A stretch of 64,000 nt of DNA from G020354785 sp964461435 (lineage in GTDB: Bacteria; Bacteroidota; Bacteroidia; Bacteroidales; UBA10428): contig CAYWUI010000003.1 in the NCBI GenBank assembly GCA_964461435.1, positions 1 through 64,000 on the forward strand, given 5' to 3'. Positions 55,359 through 64,000 of this stretch are shown piece after piece. Each line of letters starts with the position of its first letter. The first letter of the stretch is position 1. A program made the translations under genes and the position numbers. Under the pieces are notes generated by a model, which was not told the origin of the DNA, did no database searches, and worked only from the letters and a program-made list of their open reading frames with translations.

Positions 55359-58046
55359 TTAAAAAATAGCCTGGCCTTTATTATTTATGGATATCTTGTT
55401 AACATCCATCCTCTTAAAATAATTCATTGTTTCGGGGTGGCATGTAAATACTATGACCTGCCTTTTTTTGGCAAATTCATAAAGTATGCCGGCTGTTTTT
55501 TCCGCCCTTTTCGGATCAAAATTTACCAGTACTTCATCAACAATTACAGGCAGTGGCTCGGCCTTTTTTTCATACTCTTCAATAAATCCCAAACGCAGGC
55601 TGACAAGCAACTGTTCCCTGGTTCCCCTGCTAAGCTGATGTATTTTTTTTACTGCTCCCCTGCCGTCAAATACAGATACATCTCTTTCACCAAGGGTCAC
55701 AATGATTTTTTTATATCTCCCTCCCGTTATCCTGCTGAAATAAGTTATCGAGTTTTTTATCACTTCCGGCTGCCTTTCTCTTTCATACCTGCCTTTCACC
55801 TCAGCCAGCAGTTTCAATGCAACCTTTCCTGCCAACCAGCTTTTATAATTGTCATTAAGCTTCTGCCTTTCAGATTCCAGTCCGGTCATTATTTCAGCAA
55901 GCTCAGATTCCCCTTCTATACGACTCACTTCGTTTCTCTTCTCTCCCAGCTCTGTATTTTTGCTATTAAGCTCTCCGCTTTTCATATTGATCTTCTCATC
56001 AAGCTCAACTGTCTGCTTTTCAATATCTTCCTTACTATTAACCTTAAGGAATTCTATTACCTTTTCAGATCTGTTGAGCCCGATTACAGTTTCAATATTT
56101 GCCACAGCGTTCCTGCGCGCTTCAATAAGTTTTATGACCTTATCTTCTTCTTCATATTTCTTCCTGAAATCCTTTGTATCAGTTGCATCAACCGATTTTA
56201 ACAATTCTTTTAGCTTCCTGTCTATGGCGGCTGATTCAGATATTGCCCTCTTCAGCTCCTTTGCCCTGACCGCCAGATTATCCTTCATTTTTTCCTTATT
56301 TCCTGATTGTTCCTGTGCACTTTGAAATTCATTGACTATATGGTTTACAATCAGTTCAGTATTATCTTCCGGTTCATAATAAGTCAGCTTGTCCTTAAGG
56401 GCCGACACTTCGACTTCAAATTCTTTTATAAAGGGGATCCTCTGTTCTGCCTGTTTTCTTCTCAGCTCATCCCTGTCATTTAATGTTCTTTTTACCTGGT
56501 TTATTATCCTGAATATCTCCAGCACTGAGTCGGGGGTCAGATCATTTTCCAGATTTAAGTCTGTCAGATAACTCTTATAATTTTTATCCAGTTCTTTTTC
56601 TTTTTCATCTGTTTTTAGGAGCTGTTGTTTTATTTTATCAGAAGAGCCTTCTTTCTGCAGAAATCTTTTTCCTGCAACCAGTATCAGGGCTATTAACAAA
56701 AAAGTTATCCCGAATATAAAGGATGCTGAAAGAAAGAGAGCTATTGATACGATACTGCAAATTATTGAAAAAATTATCGCAGCACTGTTCACATTTATTC
56801 CGCTTCCTTTAATCTGTAATGTTTTCTGCTGTGCCTCAAGTTCCTTCCTGAAGGATTTTAATTCTTCAAATTTCTCTTTAAAATCGATGATCCTGTCGTT
56901 GTGGGCTATTAAGTCAGAGAATTCATTAATGCTTCCTTCCGTCCATTTGGTACCAATTCTGTCCAGTTCCTGTTTTATCAGTTTATTAAGGTTTTCAATC
57001 TTCCCGTTATCATCTTTCATATCATCCCTGGCCAGGGTGTATTTTCCAAGGTTTGCTTTCAGGTATTCCACTTTTTCGGCATTAGCCAGTAATTCGGAAT
57101 TAAATGAAACAGTTTTTATTTCTTCTTCCAGCTCTTCTATTCCCTTTTCTTCCGCATCTCCCTTTTTCAATACCTTTATCTTCTCATCAAGTTCCTGCTT
57201 CTTCCTTTCAGTATCTTTAAGCTGTTCCATACCATCCCCGGGATAATTGCGCAGTACGGGCAGCGCCGCCAGCTCATTGTCATAGTGCACTATATTAACA
57301 AAACTGTCGTAGCATCTAAGGTAATTGTGGAGCCTGTTGCTTTCAGCCTGATATTTTTTTAACTCTTCAATAATATTTTTAATATCTGCTTCCAGTTGTT
57401 TAATAGCAAGATTGAGCTGCCTGTATCTGTGCAGGTTATCCTGAATTTCACCTATAAGCTCTTTTCTTTTTTCTATTTCTTTTAAAATTAAGGGGACTGC
57501 CTGTTTGCCTCTTCCTCTCCGTGTATAGATATCATCAACCTGCTTTTGAATGCCTGCTTCCACTTCACTAATTGAAATATTCCTCAGGCCCAGGCTAACG
57601 CTGAAGATCCTGTCTTCAACACCGGATGCTGACAGCCGGCTCAAATCTGCCAGTTCATCAAGGGAAAAGGCATAAACATTCTCAAAAATTTCCCTTGTTG
57701 CATTACCAAGCAGGCGGCTCCACAGATCCTGATCCTCAGATGCAGCATTTCCATACAGCATTCTAATGCTGCCTCCGCTGCTTCCTGCAGTCCTTTCAAA
57801 TGTTACGTCCTTGCTGTCTGACAGCAAAGCTATAATCCTGCCCCTGTGCTCGCCACCATTCAGTGGAGTCATTCTCTGATCAGTCGCTTTTGGATATCCA
57901 AAAAGAGTATATCTAATAAATTTCAATAATGTGGATTTACCTGCTTCATTATTCCCCAGTATAATATTAACACCCTGCTGCAGGGAGGTTAATGAAAAGT
58001 CATTAAATATGCCAAATCCGTCAATATGTATTTCAGCGAATATCAT
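55359..58046 (-). CDS. YhaN-like SMC/SbcC-type ATPase
   Basis: 895 residues. N-terminal half-ATPase with Walker A GNNEAGKS (31-38), a long coiled-coil-rich middle with a central pair of hydrophobic helices (about 420-455), and a C-terminal ATPase half with the signature LSRGTREQLLVSLRLGF and Walker B IVDEVLVNFDP. Internal membrane helices and the N-terminal IHIDGFGIFNDF mark the YhaN type of SbcC/Rad50-related proteins. It forms an ATGA 4-base overlap with the metallophosphoesterase gene YhaO, so they are translated together. By analogy with SbcCD/Mre11-Rad50 the pair may process DNA ends, but the role of YhaON is not well established. Confidence 0.87.
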   Translation of the reverse strand: MIFAEIHIDGFGIFNDFSLTSLQQGVNIILGNNEAGKSTLLKFIRYTLFGYPKATDQRMTPLNGGEHRGRIIALLSDSKDVTFERTAGSSGGSIRMLYGNAASEDQDLWSRLLGNATREIFENVYAFSLDELADLSRLSASGVEDRIFSVSLGLRNISISEVEAGIQKQVDDIYTRRGRGKQAVPLILKEIEKRKELIGEIQDNLHRYRQLNLAIKQLEADIKNIIEELKKYQAESNRLHNYLRCYDSFVNIVHYDNELAALPVLRNYPGDGMEQLKDTERKKQELDEKIKVLKKGDAEEKGIEELEEEIKTVSFNSELLANAEKVEYLKANLGKYTLARDDMKDDNGKIENLNKLIKQELDRIGTKWTEGSINEFSDLIAHNDRIIDFKEKFEELKSFRKELEAQQKTLQIKGSGINVNSAAIIFSIICSIVSIALFLSASFIFGITFLLIALILVAGKRFLQKEGSSDKIKQQLLKTDEKEKELDKNYKSYLTDLNLENDLTPDSVLEIFRIINQVKRTLNDRDELRRKQAEQRIPFIKEFEVEVSALKDKLTYYEPEDNTELIVNHIVNEFQSAQEQSGNKEKMKDNLAVRAKELKRAISESAAIDRKLKELLKSVDATDTKDFRKKYEEEDKVIKLIEARRNAVANIETVIGLNRSEKVIEFLKVNSKEDIEKQTVELDEKINMKSGELNSKNTELGEKRNEVSRIEGESELAEIMTGLESERQKLNDNYKSWLAGKVALKLLAEVKGRYERERQPEVIKNSITYFSRITGGRYKKIIVTLGERDVSVFDGRGAVKKIHQLSRGTREQLLVSLRLGFIEEYEKKAEPLPVIVDEVLVNFDPKRAEKTAGILYEFAKKRQVIVFTCHPETMNYFKRMDVNKISINNKGQAIF

Positions 58047-59308
58047 GATTCTCTAACAAGCTGATCTAGAAGCATCCACTTTGCTTTTTCAAGAATTTCT
58101 TTTTGCTCCTGTTCGTTGAGTTCAGCAGTTTCTCTCAGAAAAACGGGACTGGTTATTTCTTCATTCGCCCTTTTGATAATTTCCATCAGTGCCTTTGAAT
58201 CGTTTTCATATTTTTCAAAGATCTTTATTATCTCTGAGGCAAAATCGTTGCCCCGTTGAATGCTGCTGATATCAATAAGAGGACTTGTATTTAACCTGAT
58301 CTGGTCAATCCATGTAAATATGTTATGCTCAAGCTGTCCTTCATTAAACATAGCGAGAAGCTGTTCTGTCTCGCCGGGTTTATTAAGATATGAATGCAAG
58401 GGTGTTCTTCCTGTTATATTAATCCTAAGTATGCAGCTCACATCATCATCATAATCTTCAATATTATTCCTGGCTCTCTGAATTTTATCCGCCAGGCTGT
58501 CTGTTTTATCTTCTTCACCAAGGTCTATTGCAAGTTGTTCAAACCTTATAAACTGAACAGGAATAAATCTGACTGCAATCCTGTTATCTGAATCAACATC
58601 AACTAAAGTGCAGCCCTTTGCTCCCGTTTCACCAAAATCTCTGCCCTGGGGATTGCCCGGATACAATATTACAGGATCTTTTTCATTTACTACCTTTCTT
58701 TTATGTATATGTCCCAAGGCCCAGTAATTAAATCCCCTGGCCTTAACATCACTGACCTTAAAGGGGGCATAATTTTCATGAGAGCCCGCCCTTCCCACCG
58801 TTCCATGTAACACGGCGATAGAAAAAGGAGCTTGATTATCCTTTATTCTGTATTTGAGGGCCAGGTTCTCTTTTACAGCGCTTTCACCGAAACTCATGCC
58901 ATATATGTCAGCTACAGGCTTGCTATCCTTTTTATATGTGTAATGTCCCACTTCCGAGGCAGTAAAACGATAAACATTTTCAGGAAGCCGGATTATGTCA
59001 AGCCACGACTCTACAGGATCATGATTACCGCAAACAAAATATGACGGTATCCCTTTATTGGATAATCTTTTTAATTCAGCTATAAATTTAAGCTGGGCGG
59101 CCAGACTTTTATTGTCACTTTCGAATATGTCACCTGCAATTATCAGGAAGTCAACTTGTTCAGCTATGCATATGTCGACCATTTTCCTGAAGCTTTTAAA
59201 TGCTGCATCTTTTAACCTGGCAGCCAGATCAGTGTTCCAGCTGGAAAGGCCCTTAAATGGCGAGTCAAGGTGAAGGTCTGACGTATGCATAAACCTGAAC
59301 TTTGTCAT
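58043..59308 (-). CDS. YhaO-like SbcD/Mre11-type metallophosphoesterase
   Basis: 421 residues. Calcineurin-like phosphoesterase with metal and catalytic residues in order: D11 and H13 (SDLHLD), D60 (AGDIFES), N95-H96 (CGNHDP), and later LHGTVG and GHIHKR. A cap domain follows from about residue 230, as in SbcD/Mre11. There is no signal peptide, so it is cytoplasmic. It should act as the nuclease partner of the YhaN-like ATPase with which it overlaps. The start codon has a possible -7 box (TAAGTTTG at 59365-59372) about 57 bases upstream. Confidence 0.88.
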   Translation of the reverse strand: MTKFRFMHTSDLHLDSPFKGLSSWNTDLAARLKDAAFKSFRKMVDICIAEQVDFLIIAGDIFESDNKSLAAQLKFIAELKRLSNKGIPSYFVCGNHDPVESWLDIIRLPENVYRFTASEVGHYTYKKDSKPVADIYGMSFGESAVKENLALKYRIKDNQAPFSIAVLHGTVGRAGSHENYAPFKVSDVKARGFNYWALGHIHKRKVVNEKDPVILYPGNPQGRDFGETGAKGCTLVDVDSDNRIAVRFIPVQFIRFEQLAIDLGEEDKTDSLADKIQRARNNIEDYDDDVSCILRINITGRTPLHSYLNKPGETEQLLAMFNEGQLEHNIFTWIDQIRLNTSPLIDISSIQRGNDFASEIIKIFEKYENDSKALMEIIKRANEEITSPVFLRETAELNEQEQKEILEKAKWMLLDQLVRES

Positions 59309-59502
59309 ATGGACATAAATTTTCTGTTTTTTTATATTGGCAATAGTTATTAATTTACTATTAACAAACTTATAAAAAATAAAAATTGTAGTTTTATATT
59401 ATTAATAAATATACTCTTATTTTGAATTCAACCAAAATCTGAAAATTTATGTATTTCATAATGTACGCGCACTAACTTACAGGTCATTATTGAAATTAAA
59501 CG

Positions 59503-59510
59503 TATTTTTG
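59503..59510 (+). promoter_or_regulatory. Candidate -7 box (TATTTTTG) for the YchF-like gene
   Basis: TATTTTTGCA stands 23 bases before the start codon, with a leader of about 15 bases; it fits TAnnTTTG. No clear -33 box is seen. Confidence 0.45.
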
Positions 59511-59532
59511 CACTGTATTAAAAAAAGATTCA

Positions 59533-60630
59533 ATGGCATTACGATGTGGAATAATTGGAGTGGCCAATGCAGGAAAGACAACCATTTTTAACTGCATGTC
59601 AAGTGCCAAGGCAGAAACAACAATTTATGCCTTCAGCTCCAGCAAATCTAATGTCAGTGTTATTAATGTGCCTGATCCAAGATTAGATGAGCTTGCCAAA
59701 CTTCATCCTGTAGAAAAAGTAATACAGGTAACAGTTGAAATAGTAGATATTCCGGGATTAACAAAAGGTTCAAACAAAGGAGAGGGAGTTGGCAACAAGT
59801 TCCTTGCAGATATAAGAAATTCAGATGCTCTGATTCATGTGCTCCGTTGTTTTGATGATGAGAAATTACCTCATATTGATGGCTCGGTTGATCCCGTAAG
59901 GGATATTGAAACTATAGATTTTGAGCTGCAGCTAAAAGATCTTGAATCCGTGAATAAGAAGATCCAACAAGTTGAGAAAGCTGCAAAATCAGGGGATAAA
60001 GATTCTGCACGGGGAATGGAAGTCCTTAAAAAGGTAAGGGCTCATCTCGATTCGTTTAAAAATGTCAGGAATCTGAAAATAGACGGGGCAGATAAAAAAT
60101 ATATTGATGACCTGTTTTTACTCACAGCAAAGCCTGTTATGTATGTATGCAATGTAAATGATGGTGACGCGGTGAAGGGCAATAAATATGTGGATCAGGT
60201 AAATGAAGACCTGAAGGAGAAGGATACGGTAATTATTTTTGTCGCAGGCCAGCTCGAAGCTGAGATCTCAGAATTTGAAGATGAAGATGACAGGGCAGAA
60301 TTTTTAAAGGAAGCAGGATTAAGTGAGCCCGGTGTTAATCGCTTAATCCGTTCCGCCTATTCATTGCTGGATTTAGTATCTTTTTTTACTATGAATAAGA
60401 ATGAAATCAGAGCATGGACTATTAAAAACGGAACTACAGCACAGCAGGCGGCCGGAGTTATTCACAGTGATATGGAACGGGGCTTTATACGCGCTGAGGT
60501 TATGAAATATGTCGATTTTAGAAGTCTGGGCTCTGAACATGCATGCAGGGAAAAAGGAAAGCTTGCTGTTGAAGGGAAAAACTATATAGTGACCGACGGT
60601 GACATCCTGCATATCAGGTTTAATGTTTAA
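59533..60630 (+). CDS. ychF: YchF/Obg-family GTPase (divergent P-loop)
   Basis: 365 residues, the size of YchF. Order: P-loop GVANAGKT (9-16), where the family usually has GLPNVGKS; switch I region IYAFSSSKSN where FPFCTIEPN is usual; DIPG (72-75); then GEGVGNKFLADIR and NVND at the base-recognition site; and a TGS domain at the end (RAWTIKNGTTAQQAAGVIHSDMERGFIRAEV and VEGKNYIVTDGDILHIRFNV). YchF proteins bind ATP and associate with ribosomes or the proteasome and respond to redox stress. The divergence lies at the nucleotide-binding end while the C-terminal half stays close to canonical, so the protein may be a subfamily rather than a standard YchF. Confidence 0.85.
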   Translation: MALRCGIIGVANAGKTTIFNCMSSAKAETTIYAFSSSKSNVSVINVPDPRLDELAKLHPVEKVIQVTVEIVDIPGLTKGSNKGEGVGNKFLADIRNSDALIHVLRCFDDEKLPHIDGSVDPVRDIETIDFELQLKDLESVNKKIQQVEKAAKSGDKDSARGMEVLKKVRAHLDSFKNVRNLKIDGADKKYIDDLFLLTAKPVMYVCNVNDGDAVKGNKYVDQVNEDLKEKDTVIIFVAGQLEAEISEFEDEDDRAEFLKEAGLSEPGVNRLIRSAYSLLDLVSFFTMNKNEIRAWTIKNGTTAQQAAGVIHSDMERGFIRAEVMKYVDFRSLGSEHACREKGKLAVEGKNYIVTDGDILHIRFNV

Positions 60631-60736
60631 AATTAAAATATTACTATCCCCGCATCTGTCAATATATATAACTTTTTTTCATTAAAAAGAATAAAAAAAA
60701 TTTATCTTAGCAGCTTTGTTTTATAAAAGTTATATA

Positions 60737-62398
60737 ATGTTAAATATGAGATTCCGACTGGCTTTATTCGTGATATTCATTATTTTAATAATTAATCCGG
60801 TGTGCATGCCTCAGGATAATACCCGCATACCATCTGAGAATCCCAGGCTTATTATTGGAATCATCGTCAGCCAGATGCGATATGATTATATATACCGGTT
60901 CTGGGACAAGTTTGAAGAAAATGGATTTAAGAAATTAATAAACAGGGGGACATACTGTAAAAATGCAAGTTTCAATTATTTGCTTTCACAGGAAGGAGTA
61001 GGCCATGCAACAATAGCCACAGGAGCACTGCCATCAAGTCACGGAATAGTATCAGAAGAATGGTATTTGAGCCTGCAGGACAAGATAGTAAAGAACATTG
61101 AAGATGAAAAATACAGTACGGTAGGAGGCAACTACGAATCAGGAAAATATTCTCCGGAGAATTTAATGTGCACTACGTACTCGGATGAACTTCGCCTGTC
61201 CAATAATTTAAAATCCAAAGTATTTGGTATTTCCCTGGATGCTGCACCGGCCATACTGTCCAGCGGGCATACTGCAAACGGCGTATACTGGTTCGATGTA
61301 AAAAGCGGCAACTGGATAACAAGCACATATTATGCCGATTCACTCCCTTCATGGGTAAGGGATTTTAATTCAAAAAAGTTTCATGATACTTACCTTGAAA
61401 GAGAATGGAACACTCTTTTACCTGTTAATAATTATACTGAAAGTCTACCCGACAATAACAAGTATGAAAAAGGAATAAAAGGACAAACAGTATTTCCCTA
61501 CAATCTTTATGAACTGGCAAATATAAAAAAACGCAAAACAGATTATAATATTCTCAAATCCACTCCTTTTGGCAATTCGATTGTCAAGGATTTTGCTGTT
61601 TCATTAATAGTAAATGAAGGTTTGGGTAAGGATGAGTTTCCCGATGTTATTAATATATGTTTTACCTCAACAGAAAATATTGGTAATCTTTTCGGCCCCA
61701 ATTCAGTTGAAATTGAGGATGCTTTCCTGAGGCTTGACCAGGAAATAGCTCATTTCCTCAATTTTATTGATGAAACCATTGGTAAAGAGAATGTATTGAT
61801 ATATCTTACGTCTGACCATGGTATTTCACATATGCCTGATTATTTGAATGATTATAAAATCCCTGCCGGATATTTTAACGAGAAGGGCGCAGTATCATTA
61901 TTAAGAAGTGCTTTAAACAATGTATACGGAAAAGGTGACTGGGTAAAAGCATATAATTCACAACAGGTATATTTAAACCGGACGTTAATAGAAGATGCTA
62001 AAATACCTTTGGACGAAATACAGTACTATACCGCACGGTTTTTGTTGCAGTTCTCAGGTGTCGCTAATACCATCACTTCAACTACCTTGCAGACAACTAA
62101 TTTTACCGGCGGCATTTTTGAAAAAATTCAGAACGGATTTAATCAAAAACGCTCGGGCGATGTTATAATTAATCTTAAAGCAGGATGGATAGAAAAAGGT
62201 GATGAATCATTAACCCTTAACTCATCCTATGCATACGATTCGAGGATACCATTAATTTGGTACGGCTGGAAAATAGGAAGAAGCACAATTCTGAGGCCTG
62301 TAGATATCAGAGATATTGCACCAACTTTATCAACTTTTTTAAATATTACATATCCCAACGCCTGTACGGGTAATCCTGTTTTAGAACTATTAAAATAA
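60737..62398 (+). CDS. PafA-like alkaline-phosphatase-superfamily protein, predicted catalytically inactive
   Basis: 553 residues; hydrophobic N-terminus (about 7-22) serves as signal or anchor. Fold landmarks of PafA-type phosphatases are present: IVSQMRYDYIYRFWDKF, GHATIATGALPSSHGIVSEEWY, FGISLDAAPAILSSGHTANGVYWFD, FGPNSVEIEDAFLRLDQEIAHFL, SDHGISHMPDYL and IPLIWYGWKIG. The active-site positions of the family are mostly changed: metal Asp (PafA D38) is S45, nucleophile Thr79 is E86, N100 is E107, K162/R164 are D168/A170, D305/H309 are E313/N317, and the last metal His appears as R503. Only D360-H361 remain. I used ATG 60737; ATG 60746 is possible. A pseudoenzyme is the simplest reading. Confidence 0.8.
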   Translation: MLNMRFRLALFVIFIILIINPVCMPQDNTRIPSENPRLIIGIIVSQMRYDYIYRFWDKFEENGFKKLINRGTYCKNASFNYLLSQEGVGHATIATGALPSSHGIVSEEWYLSLQDKIVKNIEDEKYSTVGGNYESGKYSPENLMCTTYSDELRLSNNLKSKVFGISLDAAPAILSSGHTANGVYWFDVKSGNWITSTYYADSLPSWVRDFNSKKFHDTYLEREWNTLLPVNNYTESLPDNNKYEKGIKGQTVFPYNLYELANIKKRKTDYNILKSTPFGNSIVKDFAVSLIVNEGLGKDEFPDVINICFTSTENIGNLFGPNSVEIEDAFLRLDQEIAHFLNFIDETIGKENVLIYLTSDHGISHMPDYLNDYKIPAGYFNEKGAVSLLRSALNNVYGKGDWVKAYNSQQVYLNRTLIEDAKIPLDEIQYYTARFLLQFSGVANTITSTTLQTTNFTGGIFEKIQNGFNQKRSGDVIINLKAGWIEKGDESLTLNSSYAYDSRIPLIWYGWKIGRSTILRPVDIRDIAPTLSTFLNITYPNACTGNPVLELLK

Positions 62399-62401
62399 AA
62401 A

Positions 62402-62427
62402 GAAGGCATCTGTAATCAAATGCCTTC
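62402..62427 (-). terminator. Hairpin after the phosphatase-like gene
   Basis: Perfect arms GAAGGCAT (62402-62409) and ATGCCTTC (62420-62427) with a 10-base loop. On the plus strand only AATTT follows; on the minus strand a long T-rich tract follows (TTTTTATTTTA), so the terminator signal is stronger in the opposite direction. The upstream gene is on the plus strand, so its role is uncertain. Confidence 0.5.
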
Positions 62428-62659
62428 AATTTACAAATTAAACAAAACTACTAACTAAACCAACTTGGGCAAAACCGTCTAACCAATTAAAATTATGAGA
62501 ATTGCTTCAGATAAATTTTTTATTAAGCTGATTTCTATACTCTGATACGGTATTAATAACAAAGGGTTAATTATATTACATTAATAACAAAAATATATTG
62601 ATTAAAGAATTGATATTTTAAACTAAAAAAAAATAATTAGATGTAAAAAATTTTCGGGG

Positions 62660-64000
62660 ATGAATATTATAAAGATTCTAAGATTAACAATTTCAATATA
62701 TTCACTGTTAATATTTCCGGCTGGTTTATGTTCCCAGAGCAGTTACTGGGTATTCTTTACTGATAAAAACGGAGTCGAGTTTGATCCATATAAATATTTT
62801 GATCCCAGGGCTATCATCAGAAGAAAAGAACTTAATCTGAATTTATATGACGACTCAGATATGCCGGTCAGAAGTGATTATATAAAATACATTGAAGAAA
62901 TTACCGGCAAAATAAAATCGGTGAGCAGATGGTTTAATGCAGTATCTGTTTATGCAACCCCTGATGAAATAAATACTGTTAACAAACTGGATTTTGTGGA
63001 AAAAACTTTACCTGTCCTGTTCATCTCCAAACCTGCCTCATTGAATTCAGATTTTGTGTTACCACAGTTAAAAATGGACCTGCTCATAAAGCAGACGGGA
63101 CGCATGGGAGGAAAGCTGTTTGAGGAACACGGCATTGACGGCAGCGGCGTGCGCATTGCAGTATTTGACGGAGGATTTCCAAAAGTAGATACTCATCCTG
63201 TTTTTGAGCATTTAAGGAACGCGGGACGAATAATAAAAACATATGATTTCGTAAAAAAAAGAGATTATGTTTATGCAGGCGTTACACATGGTACAATGGT
63301 GTTATCCTGTATTGCCGGAAAATATAACAATATTAATATGGGGCTTGCTACAGGTGCTGAATTCCTGCTTGCAAGGACTGAACGGCGAACTGAACCCTTT
63401 TCAGAGGAAGAAAACTGGCTGGCTGCCGTTGAATGGGCAGACAGGAATGGTGCTGACATAATTAACAGTTCCCTTGGTTATACTTACAACAGGTACTTTC
63501 CTGCTGACATGGACGGGCAAACCAGCCTGGTTGCAAGGGCCGCAAATATGGCAGCCTCAAAGGGCATACTGGTAATAAATGCTATGGGTAATGACGGAAG
63601 TAAAAAATGGGAATTTATGGGAACACCTGCCGATGCAGATAGTATTTTATCTGTTGGCGGCATTGACCCGTCTACTGACTATCATATATATTTCAGTTCC
63701 TACGGACCAACTTTTGACAAAAGAAGAAAGCCCAATGTCTCAGCTTATGGAGAAGTAATAGCTGCCAGCAGAAAAAAGCTGTCAAAATTACAGGGTACAT
63801 CCTTTTCAACACCTTTGGTATCAGGTTTTGCTGCCTGCATCAGGCAACTGAAGCCTGAATTGTCAAATATGGAACTCTTAAAGGAGATTGAAAGGTCAGC
63901 ACATTTGTACCCGTATTACGATTATGCACACGGCTATGGCATACCCCAGGCCAGTTATTTTTTTGAAGATAAATCTTGTGATACTCTCGAAATAGTGCAG
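62660..64000 (+). CDS. S8 subtilisin-family serine protease (3' partial)
   Basis: The frame is open to the last base, so the C-terminus lies outside the window. The signal peptide ends about LCSQ. A propeptide-like segment (about 25-130) precedes the peptidase domain, with catalytic D170 (AVFDGGF), H210 (VTHGTMV) and S381 (LQGTSFSTPLVSG); INAMGNDG holds the oxyanion asparagine. Spacing of 40 and 171 residues is normal for subtilases. Secreted; cleavage preference unknown. Any T9SS domain would lie beyond the window. The 261-base gap upstream holds the hairpin at 62402 but no gene I can support. Confidence 0.92.
   Translation, partial: MNIIKILRLTISIYSLLIFPAGLCSQSSYWVFFTDKNGVEFDPYKYFDPRAIIRRKELNLNLYDDSDMPVRSDYIKYIEEITGKIKSVSRWFNAVSVYATPDEINTVNKLDFVEKTLPVLFISKPASLNSDFVLPQLKMDLLIKQTGRMGGKLFEEHGIDGSGVRIAVFDGGFPKVDTHPVFEHLRNAGRIIKTYDFVKKRDYVYAGVTHGTMVLSCIAGKYNNINMGLATGAEFLLARTERRTEPFSEEENWLAAVEWADRNGADIINSSLGYTYNRYFPADMDGQTSLVARAANMAASKGILVINAMGNDGSKKWEFMGTPADADSILSVGGIDPSTDYHIYFSSYGPTFDKRRKPNVSAYGEVIAASRKKLSKLQGTSFSTPLVSGFAACIRQLKPELSNMELLKEIERSAHLYPYYDYAHGYGIPQASYFFEDKSCDTLEIVQ

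Noticed and set aside
55266..56201. A 311-codon plus-strand frame opposite the YhaN-like gene
   Set aside because: It is antisense to a well-supported ATPase, and its composition is phenylalanine-, serine- and isoleucine-rich without any domain, as expected for a reversed coiled-coil gene.
62495..62545. A 16-residue frame starting ATG AGA before the subtilisin
   Set aside because: Too short and without conservation to judge; no ribosome-binding site stands out. It could be a leader peptide, but nothing supports it.
1..64000. Mobile elements, integrases, phage genes and tRNA genes
   Set aside because: No transposase, recombinase or phage protein motif and no cloverleaf sequence was seen on either strand; a covariance-model search would settle RNA genes.

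Overview
The window is a chromosomal fragment of a Bacteroidota bacterium, most likely from the Bacteroidales/Marinilabiliales side. It is AT-rich (by eye about 40% GC). Several large proteins end in type IX secretion (T9SS) sorting domains. A T9SS plug protein, a PorP/SprF protein, a TonB-dependent receptor with a carboxypeptidase-regulatory-like domain and a Bacteroidota-type TonB C-terminal domain are present. Candidate promoters match the Bacteroidota -7 consensus TAnnTTTG. Two runs of exactly 100 N, both inside protein repeats, indicate a scaffolded draft or metagenome assembly. I saw no tRNA, rRNA, CRISPR array, transposase, integrase or phage gene.

Layout. 1-4.2 kb: the 3' part of a beta-helix T9SS cargo gene and a GH94 disaccharide phosphorylase. 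4.05-11.3 kb: a complete Na+-translocating NADH:quinone reductase operon (nqrABCDEF-apbE, minus strand), with a NqrM-like maturation gene convergent to its end. 11.4-18.3 kb: T9SS plug protein, a lipoprotein, a TonB-dependent receptor, P5C dehydrogenase and a DivIC/FtsB cell-division protein. 18.6-29.9 kb: a secreted CotH-kinase protein and a tandem pair of giant ELWxxDGT-repeat T9SS cargo genes, one interrupted by an in-frame stop and both broken by assembly gaps. 30-44.5 kb: glycosyltransferase, OmpH/Skp, PorP/SprF, a 2022-residue PKD-repeat type B cargo protein and a 1646-residue type A cargo protein. 44.6-48.5 kb: proline dehydrogenase and an operon of VWA protein, ECF sigma factor, putative anti-sigma factor and a Spy-like periplasmic protein. 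48.7-53.2 kb: two WG-repeat lipoproteins and an OB-fold/TonB-C fusion. 53.3-64 kb: transketolase, a YhaN/YhaO pair, a YchF-family GTPase, an alkaline-phosphatase-superfamily protein that lacks most of its catalytic residues, and the start of a subtilisin.

How the genes fit together. The nqr operon carries every subunit plus the flavin transferase ApbE and the NqrM-like protein, so it looks able to build a sodium pump on its own. Proline dehydrogenase and P5C dehydrogenase make up a complete proline-to-glutamate route, although they lie 27 kb apart. T9SS machinery and cargo dominate the window and point to a large surface or secreted proteome. The least explained parts are the pseudo-phosphatase, the VWA-sigma-anti-sigma operon, the WG-lipoprotein/OB-TonB block and the ELWxxDGT pair.
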